Part shown: one piece after another, positions 9,855 through 17,676 of the stretch | Numbering within the stretch: position 1 is the first letter of the stretch | Layout: every line of letters begins with the position of its first letter | Assembly: GCF_030409215.1 (NCBI RefSeq) | Contig: NZ_JAUFPL010000018.1 | Location: forward strand, 1-64,000 | Length of the DNA: 64,000 nucleotides | Direction of reading: 5' to 3' | Source of the DNA: Halomonas ramblicola | GTDB lineage: Bacteria; Pseudomonadota; Gammaproteobacteria; Pseudomonadales; Halomonadaceae | Made by a program: the position numbers and the translations under genes | The notes under the pieces: model-generated | What the model was told of the DNA's origin: nothing | Databases searched by the model: none | What the model saw: only the letters and a program-made list of their open reading frames with translations

Positions 9855-10337
9855 ATGAAAGGCGACAGCAAGGTCATCGAACATCTCAACCGCGCCCTGG
9901 GCAACGAGCTGGTGGCCATCAACCAGTACTTCCTGCACGCCAAGATGTACAAGGACTGGGGCCTGCAGAAGCTGGCCAAGTGGGAGTACGACGAGTCGAT
10001 CGAGGAGATGGTCCACGCCGACAAGCTGATCGAGCGCATCCTCTTCCTCGAGGGCATCCCCAACCTGCAGGACCTCGGCAAGCTGCACATCGGCGAGAAC
10101 GTGCGCGAGATGCTGGAGTGCGACCTGCAGATCGAGCATGACGGCCGCAAGGACTACATCGCGGCGATCACCTACTGCGAGCAGGTCAAGGACTATGTGA
10201 CCCGCGATCTGTTGCGTGACCTGCTGGCCGACGAGGAAGAGCACATCGACCACATCGAGACCGAGCTCGGCCTCATCGACAAGGTTGGCCTCGAGAACTA
10301 CCTGCAGAAGCAGATGCAGCAGGCCGGCGAGGAGTGA
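9855..10337 (+). CDS. bfr: Bacterioferritin
   Basis: A 24-meric heme-containing iron-storage protein, 160 aa. All dinuclear ferroxidase ligands are present at canonical positions: E18, E51, H54, E94, E127 and H130. The heme ligand M52 is also present, so this is a catalytic heme-binding Bfr subunit. The ATG at 9855 ([12 protein letters not shown]) matches the family start; an upstream in-frame ATG is rejected. It is preceded by bfd. A perfect hairpin at 10373-10397 follows the gene. Confidence 0.96.
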   Translation: MKGDSKVIEHLNRALGNELVAINQYFLHAKMYKDWGLQKLAKWEYDESIEEMVHADKLIERILFLEGIPNLQDLGKLHIGENVREMLECDLQIEHDGRKDYIAAITYCEQVKDYVTRDLLRDLLADEEEHIDHIETELGLIDKVGLENYLQKQMQQAGEE

Positions 10338-10372
10338 TTCCCGCCCGGCGATTCCGCCAGCATGCCTTTCCG

Positions 10373-10397
10373 CACCGGCGCCCACGTGGCGCCGGTG
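10373..10397. terminator. Strong hairpin between convergent bfr and the DUF1653 gene
   Basis: Perfect 10-bp arms CACCGGCGCC/GGCGCCGGTG with a 5-nt loop lie 35 nt after the bfr stop and 12 nt after the stop of the convergent gene. There is no clear T-tract on either strand, so it may be a bidirectional transcription barrier or 3'-end stabiliser. Confidence 0.5.
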
Positions 10398-10409
10398 TCG
10401 CGTTGTTGG

Positions 10410-10634
10410 CTAGAAGGCCTTCTCCAGGTCGAAGCGGGGTACCGGTTCGCCCTGCACCTCCACCAGCTCGGTGAAGTCGTCGAGGGGCCGCACCCAGAGG
10501 CCATAGTCGCCGTACAGGGCGCGATAGACCACCAGCGGCTCCTCTGTCTCGCTGTGGTGGGCCACGCCGAGCACCTCGTAGCGGTTGCCCTTGTAGTGGT
10601 AGTAGATACCGGGGACGGGTAACGGCTGGGTCAT
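10410..10634 (-). CDS. DUF1653 domain protein
   Basis: A 74-aa soluble protein of the DUF1653 family. The family layout is visible: PGIYYHYKGNRYEVLGVAHHSET, then VVYRALYGDYGLWVRPLDDF and a terminal VPRF segment. The biochemical function is unknown. GGAG stands 6 nt before the ATG at 10634. It is the last gene of a minus-strand run with tcdA and truC (53-nt gap), so it is probably co-transcribed with RNA-modification genes. Confidence 0.85.
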   Translation of the reverse strand: MTQPLPVPGIYYHYKGNRYEVLGVAHHSETEEPLVVYRALYGDYGLWVRPLDDFTELVEVQGEPVPRFDLEKAF

Positions 10635-10687
10635 GGTGGGCTCCAGGTCGGCGGGGCCGGGACGGCCCCGGATGGCGATGGCGGGGG

Positions 10688-11536
10688 TCACCCCCGGTCT
10701 GAGGCAGTGTGGTCCCTGGTGGCCTGCCTGGCCAGCCGGGCCAGGGTCCGCGAGGCGGCCGCGAAGCCGAAGCCGCCGGTGACGAAGGTGGCGGCGCCGA
10801 AGCCCGAGGCGCAGTCGAGGCGCATCGCCTCGCCGTGGCCGGGCTTCTGCAGGCACACCTCGCCGTCGCCGCTCGGATAGACCAGCTGCTCGTCGGAGTA
10901 GACGCACTCCACCGCGAAGCGCCGCCTGGGATTGCGCGAGAAGCCGTAGTCGCGGCGCAGCCGGGCACGCACCTTGGCCAGCAGGGGGTCGTGCTCGGTG
11001 CGCGCCAGGTCCGCCACCCGGATGCGGGTGGGATCGGTCTGGCCACCCGCCGCGCCGGTCACGGTGAGCGGCAACTTGCGCCGTCGGCACCAGGCGATCA
11101 GCGCCGCCTTGGCCGCCACGCTGTCGATGGCGTCGATGAGGTGGTCGGCGTCCTCGGGGATGCGCTGGGCCAGGTTCCCGGGGGTCACGAAGGCGGTGTC
11201 GGCCACCGCCTCGATGCCCGGCTGGATCGCCCGGCAGCGCTCGGCCAGCACCTCCACCTTGGGGCGGCCCACGGTGCCGTCCAGGGCGTGCAACTGGCGG
11301 TTGACGTTCGATACGCAGACGTCGTCGAGGTCAATCAGGGTCAGCTTGCCGATCCCGGAGCGGGCCAGGGCCTCCACCGCCCAGCTGCCCACGCCGCCCA
11401 CGCCGACCACCACCACGTGGGCGCGCCGGAAGTGCTCATAGGCGCGGGTGCCGTAGAGCCGGCGGATGCCGCCGAAGCGCAGGGCATGGTCGTCCTGGAA
11501 GGAGCTGGCGGGGGAGGGGGCGATGGAGTCGGTCAT
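10688..11536 (-). CDS. tcdA: tRNA threonylcarbamoyladenosine dehydratase
   Basis: An E1-like ATP-dependent enzyme (282 aa) that cyclises t6A37 to ct6A in ANN-decoding tRNAs. The N-terminal Rossmann nucleotide-binding loop GVGGVGSWAVEALARSG lies near residue 42, followed by the conserved DLDDVCVSNVNRQ. A C-terminal ATGGFGFAAA-type segment is present. The ATG at 11536 (MTDSIAPSP) lies 4 nt after the stop of truC; the longer frame would intrude into truC and is rejected. TsaC, which makes the t6A precursor, is encoded at 29220. Confidence 0.92.
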   Translation of the reverse strand: MTDSIAPSPASSFQDDHALRFGGIRRLYGTRAYEHFRRAHVVVVGVGGVGSWAVEALARSGIGKLTLIDLDDVCVSNVNRQLHALDGTVGRPKVEVLAERCRAIQPGIEAVADTAFVTPGNLAQRIPEDADHLIDAIDSVAAKAALIAWCRRRKLPLTVTGAAGGQTDPTRIRVADLARTEHDPLLAKVRARLRRDYGFSRNPRRRFAVECVYSDEQLVYPSGDGEVCLQKPGHGEAMRLDCASGFGAATFVTGGFGFAAASRTLARLARQATRDHTASDRG

Positions 11537-11540
11537 GGGC

Positions 11541-12314
11541 TCAGGGAATGGCGGCAGTGGTCGAGACTTGCGGGGCGTGGTGAATGGCATCCACGGGCAG
11601 GTGACCGGCCCAGCCGAGGCGCTGTAGCAGCGCCGCGAGGGTGGCGTCCGGGGCGCAGTCGATGGCCAGGCGCCGGCCCGTCACCGGATGCTCGAAGGCC
11701 AGGCCCACCGCGACCAGCAGCAGGCGCGGGGCGTCGAGGCGCTCGGCGAAGAAGCGGTTGTGGTTGCCCTTGCCGTGCTTGGCGTCGCCGATGATCGGAT
11801 AGCCGCGCCGCGACAGGTGGCGGCGGATCTGGTGGCGGCGACCGGTGAGCGGGCGCGCCTCCATCAGCGAGTAGCGGGCCTGGGGGTAGCGATCCACCCG
11901 TACCGGCAGCTCCACGCTGTCCAGGCGGCGCACCTCGGTGATGGCCTCCTGGGCCGGCATCTCCGCCTTGGGGCGTCGGCCGTCCTCCTCGCGCAGCGGG
12001 TAGGCGAGACGCTCGGCCTCGGGGCCGATGCCGCGTACCACCGCCAGGTAGCGCTTGGCCACCCCGCGGCCGCTGAAGGCCTCGCCGAGGCACGCGGCAA
12101 TCTCCGGCGACAGGGCGAAGACCATGGCCCCGGAGGTGGGGCGGTCGAGGCGATGCACCGGGTAGACCCGCCGACCCAGCCGGTCGCGCAGGCGCTGCAC
12201 CAGGAAGTCGCGCTCGCCGCGGGCCAGGGCGGTGCGATGCACCAGCAGCCCCGCCGGCTTGTGCACGACGACCAGGTGCTCGTCGCCATGGAGTATCCGC
12301 AGGTCATCCATCAT
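11541..12314 (-). CDS. truC: tRNA pseudouridine(65) synthase
   Basis: RluA-family pseudouridine synthase, 257 aa. The catalytic-Asp signature HRLDRPTSG lies near residues 54-62. The protein follows E. coli TruC closely: VHKPAGLLVHR near the start, KRYLAVVRG, then TGRRHQIRRHLSRRGYPIIGD-type blocks and an RLGWAGHLPVD ending. TruC modifies U65 of tRNA-Ile and tRNA-Asp. MM at the start makes 12314 or 12311 equally plausible. Coupled to tcdA (4-nt gap). Confidence 0.9.
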   Translation of the reverse strand: MMDDLRILHGDEHLVVVHKPAGLLVHRTALARGERDFLVQRLRDRLGRRVYPVHRLDRPTSGAMVFALSPEIAACLGEAFSGRGVAKRYLAVVRGIGPEAERLAYPLREEDGRRPKAEMPAQEAITEVRRLDSVELPVRVDRYPQARYSLMEARPLTGRRHQIRRHLSRRGYPIIGDAKHGKGNHNRFFAERLDAPRLLLVAVGLAFEHPVTGRRLAIDCAPDATLAALLQRLGWAGHLPVDAIHHAPQVSTTAAIP

Positions 12315-12384
12315 GCCATCCGATCCACTCGTGGAGGGCGGCCATTGTCGCCGCCAGGCGCCGGCTTGTCATCCCGCCGGGGCC

Positions 12385-13764
12385 TCAGCGTGCCCCCTGG
12401 CCCAGTGGCGGGAGGGCCAGGATCGCCAGGCGCAGCTCGGCCTTGCGTACGCGCAGCGTGGTGAGCCAGTGCTCCAGCCCCTGGTGCGAGGCGTCCGGCA
12501 GTTCCGGGCCCGCCGACGAGGCGACGAAGGTGTCGAGCCAGTCGAGCTGGGTGCAGAGGTCCTGAAAGTCGTCGAGCAGCGCCTGTCGCTCCTTGAGGCG
12601 TTCGAGCAGGTGCCGATGCCGCTCCGGCGAGAGTTCCGCCAGGTAGCGGATGCGTTTCACCCGCTTGCGCAGTTTGTGCAGTGCCGCATCCGTCGAGGCC
12701 TCGGTCAGCGAGAGCGCCTGGGCATCGTGCCGGGCCAGGCGCTCTTCGAGCACTCCGTCGATCTGGTGCTCCTGCAGGCCGGACAGCGCCCCGGCCAGCT
12801 CCTGGGAGGCGATGGCGTCCCGCCATGCCAGCATGTCCCGGGCATAGGCCCGGCGCCGCAGCTGGCGACAGAGCTCGCGGCGGGCCTCACGGGCTCGCTC
12901 GTGGAGCCAGGCGACCAGGGGCGTGAGGGCGGGGCCGGCTTCAGGTGGGGGGCGGTGATCCAGGCCATCCAGGAAGACGTCGAGGTCGCGCAGCTCGCTG
13001 GTGGCCCGAGCGCGTCGCCTGAGCCCCTTCAGGGCCCCATTCAGGCCCGCGACCTCGACGATGGCCAGCAGGGTCTCGGCCAGGGCCCGGCTGCGACGCA
13101 GGTTGACCCGGTACTGGTGCAGGAACTCGGGGTCCTGGCCCGCGGCGACGCCCTGCTCCAGGGCCCGGATCATGCGGTACTGGTGTTCGAGCTGGGTAAT
13201 GACGCGATGCCGGGTTCCCAGGCCGTCGAGGGCGGGAGGCGCCGGTGCCTGGCGCCGGAAGAGGGCATGGCTCGCCATCCGCGGCGTGAGGCAGTGGAGC
13301 ACCTCGCCGTGCCGGCGGCCGAGCTCCTGCCAGGTGGCGATGGGCAGGGCGAGGTGCAGCAAGCCTCCGGTGGGCAGGCACTGCGCCGCCTGGGGGCATA
13401 GTCGCCGGGCGAGCTCCAGCAGGGCCGGGTTGTGGCCGATCAGGGCCAGGTGGTCGGCGTCGGGGGCGGTGGCCTTGAGCCACCGGCGCAGCGACTTCTC
13501 CTCGAAGGCATAGAGTGCCTCGTGATAGTGGGCCCGGCCGGCCAGGCCGAGCTCGGGCAGTGCCGCATCCAGCCCCATCAGCGTCTCTCTGGCGCGGACG
13601 GCGGTACTGACATGGACCTCGCCGTCGAAGGCGCCCAGGCGCTGCAGCGGTTCCGCCATGGCGGCCACCTGGCGCCGACCGCGGCCGCTCAGCGGGCGCC
13701 CGTGGTCGTCGACGTCGCCGGCCCGCTTCGCGCGGGCATGGCGGATCAGGTAGAGATGCTTCAT
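12385..13764 (-). CDS. SixA-type phosphohistidine phosphatase fused to a CHAD domain
   Basis: A 459-aa protein with two domains. Residues 1-160 resemble SixA histidine phosphatases: YLIRHARAKR with nucleophile His9, an ALIGHNPALLELAR second-histidine block, and VSTAVRARET. Residues ~195-445 form a CHAD domain of alpha-helices with the conserved basic/His pattern HQYRVNLRRSRALAETL and LHKLRKRVKRIRYLAE. CHAD domains bind polyphosphate. SixA acts on phosphohistidine of signalling proteins. The ATG at 13764 (MKHLYLIRHA) is the SixA start; a 13-codon extension is rejected. Function of the fusion is inferred. Confidence 0.85.
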   Translation of the reverse strand: MKHLYLIRHARAKRAGDVDDHGRPLSGRGRRQVAAMAEPLQRLGAFDGEVHVSTAVRARETLMGLDAALPELGLAGRAHYHEALYAFEEKSLRRWLKATAPDADHLALIGHNPALLELARRLCPQAAQCLPTGGLLHLALPIATWQELGRRHGEVLHCLTPRMASHALFRRQAPAPPALDGLGTRHRVITQLEHQYRMIRALEQGVAAGQDPEFLHQYRVNLRRSRALAETLLAIVEVAGLNGALKGLRRRARATSELRDLDVFLDGLDHRPPPEAGPALTPLVAWLHERAREARRELCRQLRRRAYARDMLAWRDAIASQELAGALSGLQEHQIDGVLEERLARHDAQALSLTEASTDAALHKLRKRVKRIRYLAELSPERHRHLLERLKERQALLDDFQDLCTQLDWLDTFVASSAGPELPDASHQGLEHWLTTLRVRKAELRLAILALPPLGQGAR

Positions 13765-13924
13765 GGGCGACTTCGCGGTCGTGACATGGTGCTCGGCTCC
13801 CATGACAGTCTAGCGCGCAGATGGTGACGCTATTGTGAACCGTCCCGTGGGCCCCGGCAGGGTGGCCGCGCTATGCTGAAAGTCAGCGAGGCGTTTCGTT
13901 TCCCTCGATCCCAGGAGACCGTCC

Positions 13925-14344
13925 ATGTTGGAACTCATTCCCCACCCGGCGGACCACGTCGTGGCGATGAAGGCCGGAGGTACCGTGACCGCGCAGGAGC
14001 TGCAGCGCGCCATCGACGCCCTCGAGGCCGCCAAGCAGGCGCATCAACGGGTCAGCATGGTGGCCGAGCTCGACGACCTGCGCTGGATGACGCTGACCGC
14101 CTTGATCAGGGACATCGGCTATGGCCTGACCCAGCTCGGCGACCTCGAACACTACTACCGTGTCGCAGTGATCACCGACAAGGAGTGGATCAAGCACATC
14201 GCCCACCTGGAGGAGCGGCTGTTCAGGACCCTGGAGATCCGCACCTTCCCCCGGCGCGAACGCGACGCCGCCATGGCCTGGGTCGGCGAATTGCCCAGCG
14301 GCGCCAGCGACGAGCCGGAGGAGGATGGCTACCACGGGGCGTGA
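13925..14344 (+). CDS. SpoIIAA-like (STAS) domain protein
   Basis: A 139-aa protein of the SpoIIAA-like family: a single small alpha/beta domain starting MLELIPHPADHVVAMKAGG with a DDLRWMTLTALIRDI helix near the middle and a DAAMAWVGE C-terminal segment. Members are proposed to bind lipids or act in regulation; the exact function is unknown. CCAGGAGACC gives a strong ribosome-binding site. It lies upstream of the small gene at 14360 (15-nt gap) and the ADP-ribosylglycohydrolase gene, and probably shares their transcript. Confidence 0.8.
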   Translation: MLELIPHPADHVVAMKAGGTVTAQELQRAIDALEAAKQAHQRVSMVAELDDLRWMTLTALIRDIGYGLTQLGDLEHYYRVAVITDKEWIKHIAHLEERLFRTLEIRTFPRRERDAAMAWVGELPSGASDEPEEDGYHGA

Positions 14345-14359
14345 GCCCGGGAGGGTGTC

Positions 14360-14629
14360 GTGGATGAAGATCTGGCCGAGATGACGCGCGAGGAGTTGCT
14401 GAGCGAGGTCAAGAAGTTGCGGCAGGCGATCCGCGAGCACCGGGACTGCAGCGGGCACGACCTCTGCTGGCATCAACCGGCGCTCTGGTGCCTGCTGCCC
14501 GAGAGAACGGATCCCTTGCCGGTGGTGCCGGAATGGCCGGAGTTCATGCGGGGCTGCATCAGGTATCGCCAGTCCCTGGACGAGCAGGCGCCCCAGGCTC
14601 CACGCTCGGATGAGCCCTATGAGGAGTGA
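14360..14629 (+). CDS. Small conserved-looking protein with GHDLCWHQP motif, function unknown
   Basis: An 89-aa soluble protein with a GTG start; GGGAGG lies upstream at a suitable distance. Residues ~1-28 form a charged helix (EELLSEVKKLRQAIREHRD), followed by SGHDLCWHQPALWCLLPE, VPEWPEFMRGCIRYRQSLD and an acidic tail. The spaced Cys, His and Trp residues could bind metal. I do not recognise a named family. It ends 21 nt before the ADP-ribosylglycohydrolase start, so it may be that enzyme's partner. Codon usage matches the neighbours. Confidence 0.75.
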   Translation: MDEDLAEMTREELLSEVKKLRQAIREHRDCSGHDLCWHQPALWCLLPERTDPLPVVPEWPEFMRGCIRYRQSLDEQAPQAPRSDEPYEE

Positions 14630-14650
14630 TCGATAGCCCAGGAGGTCACC

Positions 14651-15424
14651 ATGCTCGGCGCCATTGCCGGCGATATCATCGGCTCGGTGCATGAGGGGCG
14701 GGGAACCAAGCGCCGGGACTTTCCCCTGTTCACGCCGCACAGCACCTTCACCGACGACAGCGTGCTCTGCGTGGCGGTGGCGGAGGTGCTGCTCTCGGGC
14801 GGCGACTTCGTCGATGCCTTCCACGACTACTTCCACCGCTACCCGGATGCCGGCTTCGGCGGTGGCTTCATGCGCTGGGCGGCGAGCCGTGACCGGCGAC
14901 CCTACCACAGCTGGGGCAACGGCTCGGCCATGCGGGTGCCGCCAGTGGGCTTCGCCGCCCAGACGCTGGACGAGACCCTGTGGCTGGCGCGGCGCAGCGC
15001 CGAGGTCACCCACGACCACCCCGAGGGCATCCGCGGCGCCCAGGCCGTGGCGGCGGTGATCTTCCTGGCGCGCCAGGGCGCCGACAAGGCGAGCCTGCGC
15101 GAGGAGGTGGAGGCGCGCTTCGGCTACGACCTCTCCCGGCGCCTGGACGAGATCCGCCCGGGGTACCGCTTCGACGTCTCCTGCCAGGGCTCGGTGCCGC
15201 CGGCGATCATCGCCTTCCTGGAGGCGGAGAGCGTCGAGGCGGCGATCCGCAACGCCGTCTCGCTGGGTGGCGACGCGGATACCCAGGCGTGCATGGCGGG
15301 GGCCATGGCCGAGGCCTTCCATGGCGGGCTGCCCGAGGACCTTCGACACGAGACCCTGACGCGGCTGACGCCGGAGCTATGCGCGGTGGTGGAGGCCTTC
15401 CAGGCCCGTTTTCCAGCGGCCTGA
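14651..15424 (+). CDS. ADP-ribosylglycohydrolase family protein
   Basis: A 257-aa DraG/ARH-fold hydrolase that should remove ADP-ribose from a protein or small-molecule target. The metal-site elements are present: GAIAGDIIGS at 3-12, FTDDSVLC at 33-40 (the TDD site), an HSWGNGSAMR block and GGDADTQACMAG near residues 212-223 (usual GGDTDT). GGAGGT precedes the ATG. No transferase or macrodomain lies adjacent, so the target is unknown. It is the third gene of a tight group with the SpoIIAA-like and CWHQP proteins. Confidence 0.88.
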   Translation: MLGAIAGDIIGSVHEGRGTKRRDFPLFTPHSTFTDDSVLCVAVAEVLLSGGDFVDAFHDYFHRYPDAGFGGGFMRWAASRDRRPYHSWGNGSAMRVPPVGFAAQTLDETLWLARRSAEVTHDHPEGIRGAQAVAAVIFLARQGADKASLREEVEARFGYDLSRRLDEIRPGYRFDVSCQGSVPPAIIAFLEAESVEAAIRNAVSLGGDADTQACMAGAMAEAFHGGLPEDLRHETLTRLTPELCAVVEAFQARFPAA

Positions 15425-15465
15425 GGTGGGTTCTGTCGCCGGCTTCGCCCGTGCGGGAGCGAGGG

Positions 15466-16632
15466 TCAGGAGGCGGATGGGACGGTGGCGTGGGCCAGGC
15501 GGCGCACCTCCACGTGGGAGAACCAGTCGATGTCGCTGGCGCGGGCCTCGAGGCGGCGGATGACCTCGGCGCTGTCGAAGGGGGACTTCTCTTCCAGGCA
15601 GACCACCACGATCACCTCGCCCTCCAGGTAGTGCAGCTCCAGGTCGCGGATCTCCTGCCAGACGTCCAGGGTCGCCCAGCGTCGGGCCAGGGCGTCCTCC
15701 ACGTCGGGACGCAGCGGCAGCCCGGGGAAACGGCTGGGATCCCCCTCGCCGGCGTCGTCCTCGGGGTCGATGTGGAAGGTGAGGTCGGTCAGGGCCGGGT
15801 AGGCGCGGCGCAGGCGCCGGCTCACCTCGTTGCCGATCTCGTGGCCCTCGGAGACGCTGATGCGCGGCGAGACCACCACGTGCAGGTCGAGCATGGTGTG
15901 GCCGGCGGATTGACGGGTGCGCAGGTCGTGGATGCCCTCCACCCCGGGCACGCTCATCGCCACCTCGCGCATGCCCTCCTGGGTCGCCACGGGCAGGGCC
16001 GTGTCCACCAGCTCGCGGCCCGACTCCCACAGCAGGTCCCAGCCCACCTTGCCGACCAGCAGGCCGACCACCACCGCGGCCAGGGTATCGATCCAGGCGG
16101 CCCCGAACTGGCTGCCCACCAGCGCCACCATCACCACCCCGGTGGAGAGCACGTCGCTGCGGTGGTGCCAGGCATTGGCCTCGAGCATCTTGGAGCCGAT
16201 GCGCCGGGCCACGCGACGGGTGAGATGGAAGAGCCACTCCTTGGTCAGCAGGGCGAAGGCGGTCAGCAGGATGGCCCAGTAGCCCGGCGGCGGGATCTCG
16301 GCGGCGGAGAGCAGGCGCTCCAGGCTGGACCAGGCGATGGCGCCGGCCACGAAGATCAGCACGCTGCCCAGGAAGAGGGTGGCCAGGGTCTCGATGCGGC
16401 CGTGGCCGTAGTGGTGGTCGTGATCGGGCCCCTGGTGGCCGTAGTGCGAGGCGGCCAGCACGAAGCCGTCGGTGACCAGGTCGGAGAAAGAGTGCAGCCC
16501 GTCGGCCACCAGGGCGGCGGAGCCCACGATCCAGCCGACGATGATCTTGACGATGCCCAGCAGGGTGTTCACCCCGAGCGACAGGAAGGTGACGCGGCGG
16601 GTGGCCTGATGCTTGTCGGGGTTCGTTTGCAT
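15466..16632 (-). CDS. Cation diffusion facilitator (CDF) metal transporter
   Basis: A 388-aa CDF efflux protein, probably for Zn/Fe/Mn-type divalent metals by proton antiport. There are about six membrane segments in the first ~210 residues. Metal-site motifs are DGLHSFSDLVTD in TM2 and HHRSDVLSTG in TM5, with a His-rich HYGHQGPDHDHHYGH loop between TM2 and TM3. The soluble C-terminal domain is about 180 residues, longer than usual for FieF, with an added segment after ~300. The ATG at 16632 is chosen since the upstream ATG adds 11 residues without similarity. It is convergent with the ADP-ribosylglycohydrolase gene. Confidence 0.9.
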   Translation of the reverse strand: MQTNPDKHQATRRVTFLSLGVNTLLGIVKIIVGWIVGSAALVADGLHSFSDLVTDGFVLAASHYGHQGPDHDHHYGHGRIETLATLFLGSVLIFVAGAIAWSSLERLLSAAEIPPPGYWAILLTAFALLTKEWLFHLTRRVARRIGSKMLEANAWHHRSDVLSTGVVMVALVGSQFGAAWIDTLAAVVVGLLVGKVGWDLLWESGRELVDTALPVATQEGMREVAMSVPGVEGIHDLRTRQSAGHTMLDLHVVVSPRISVSEGHEIGNEVSRRLRRAYPALTDLTFHIDPEDDAGEGDPSRFPGLPLRPDVEDALARRWATLDVWQEIRDLELHYLEGEVIVVVCLEEKSPFDSAEVIRRLEARASDIDWFSHVEVRRLAHATVPSAS

Positions 16633-16883
16633 AGCGGATCCTGGAACGCTACCTCGGGTTGACACCGTGGGCAGGGTCTTAGCCTGCTAAATGGTACCGA
16701 AGGGGTACGGATTTCGGCAAGCATGGATCGTCCGGTCCCACCGTCATCGATTCGTCACCTCCTGGGGGCAGGATGGCGCCGGGGCGGGCGTGGCCCGGGA
16801 GCCCATCGTGGGCGTCATGGGTTGAATCGCCTCTCCGGGCCCCCATCTCCCGTCCTGAACCCTGCGACGAGAGCGGAATCCCC

Positions 16884-17558
16884 ATGGCACAGACTGCATT
16901 GATCACCGGCGCCAATCGCGGCGTCGGCCTGGCGCTGGCCCGCCACTACCACGATGCCGGTTGGCGTGTCATCGGCGTCTGCCGCAGCGGCGGCGAGGCG
17001 GCCGCCGAGTTGCGCGAGGTTGCCGAGCGGGTGATCGAGGGCATCGATGTCACCCGGCCCGAGGACGTGGCCCGCCTGGCCGGCGAACTCGCCGGGCAGC
17101 GCCTCGACCTGTTGATCAACAACGCCGGCCTGCTGCGCGACGAGGTGCTCGGCGAGATCGACTTCGACTCCATCCGCAGCCAGATGGAGATCAACGCCTA
17201 TGCGCCGCTGCGCGTCACCGAGGCGCTGCTCGACCACCTGGTCGAGGGCGGCAAGGTGGCCAATATCACCAGCCGCATGGGCTCCATCGCCGACAACGAC
17301 TCCGGCGGCCGCTACGGCTATCGCGCCTCCAAGGCCGCACTCAACGCCTTCGGCAAGTCTCTGGCGGTGGACCTGGCGCCGCGCGGCATCGCCGTGGCCC
17401 AGCTGCACCCGGGCTTCGTCAAGACACGCATGGTCAACTTCGGCGGGATGATCACCCCGGAAGAGGCCGCGGCCGGCATCGCCGAGCGCATCGCGGCCTT
17501 GACCCTCGAGACCAGCGGCGGCTTCTGGCACAGCAACGGCGAGCCGCTGCCCTGGTAG
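16884..17558 (+). CDS. Short-chain dehydrogenase/reductase
   Basis: A 224-aa NAD(P)-dependent oxidoreductase of the classical SDR type. The cofactor loop TGANRGVG is at 8-15, NNAG near 77-80 and the catalytic Tyr-Lys pair is in GYRASKAALNAF. Overall it resembles the C-factor/YdfG-like SDRs; the substrate is unknown. The start MAQTALITG is standard. Upstream, positions 16633-16883 hold no gene or recognisable riboswitch, only a short GGTACC/GGTAC near-dyad around 16693-16707. Confidence 0.88.
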   Translation: MAQTALITGANRGVGLALARHYHDAGWRVIGVCRSGGEAAAELREVAERVIEGIDVTRPEDVARLAGELAGQRLDLLINNAGLLRDEVLGEIDFDSIRSQMEINAYAPLRVTEALLDHLVEGGKVANITSRMGSIADNDSGGRYGYRASKAALNAFGKSLAVDLAPRGIAVAQLHPGFVKTRMVNFGGMITPEEAAAGIAERIAALTLETSGGFWHSNGEPLPW

Positions 17559-17676
17559 GCGCCTGCGGACGTCGCTTGGTATTCCCGGGGTCCGGTGCTA
17601 CCTTCCCGGGGAACCTGGCCACTGTGGCAACGCGTGGCATGGCCGGGGCCATCCGTAGCGACCAGCGAGGCAGCGC

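Noticed and set aside
16633..16883. Possible riboswitch or small gene before the SDR gene
   Set aside because: No conserved riboswitch core and no plausible coding frame is seen; only a weak GGTACC/GGTAC near-dyad.
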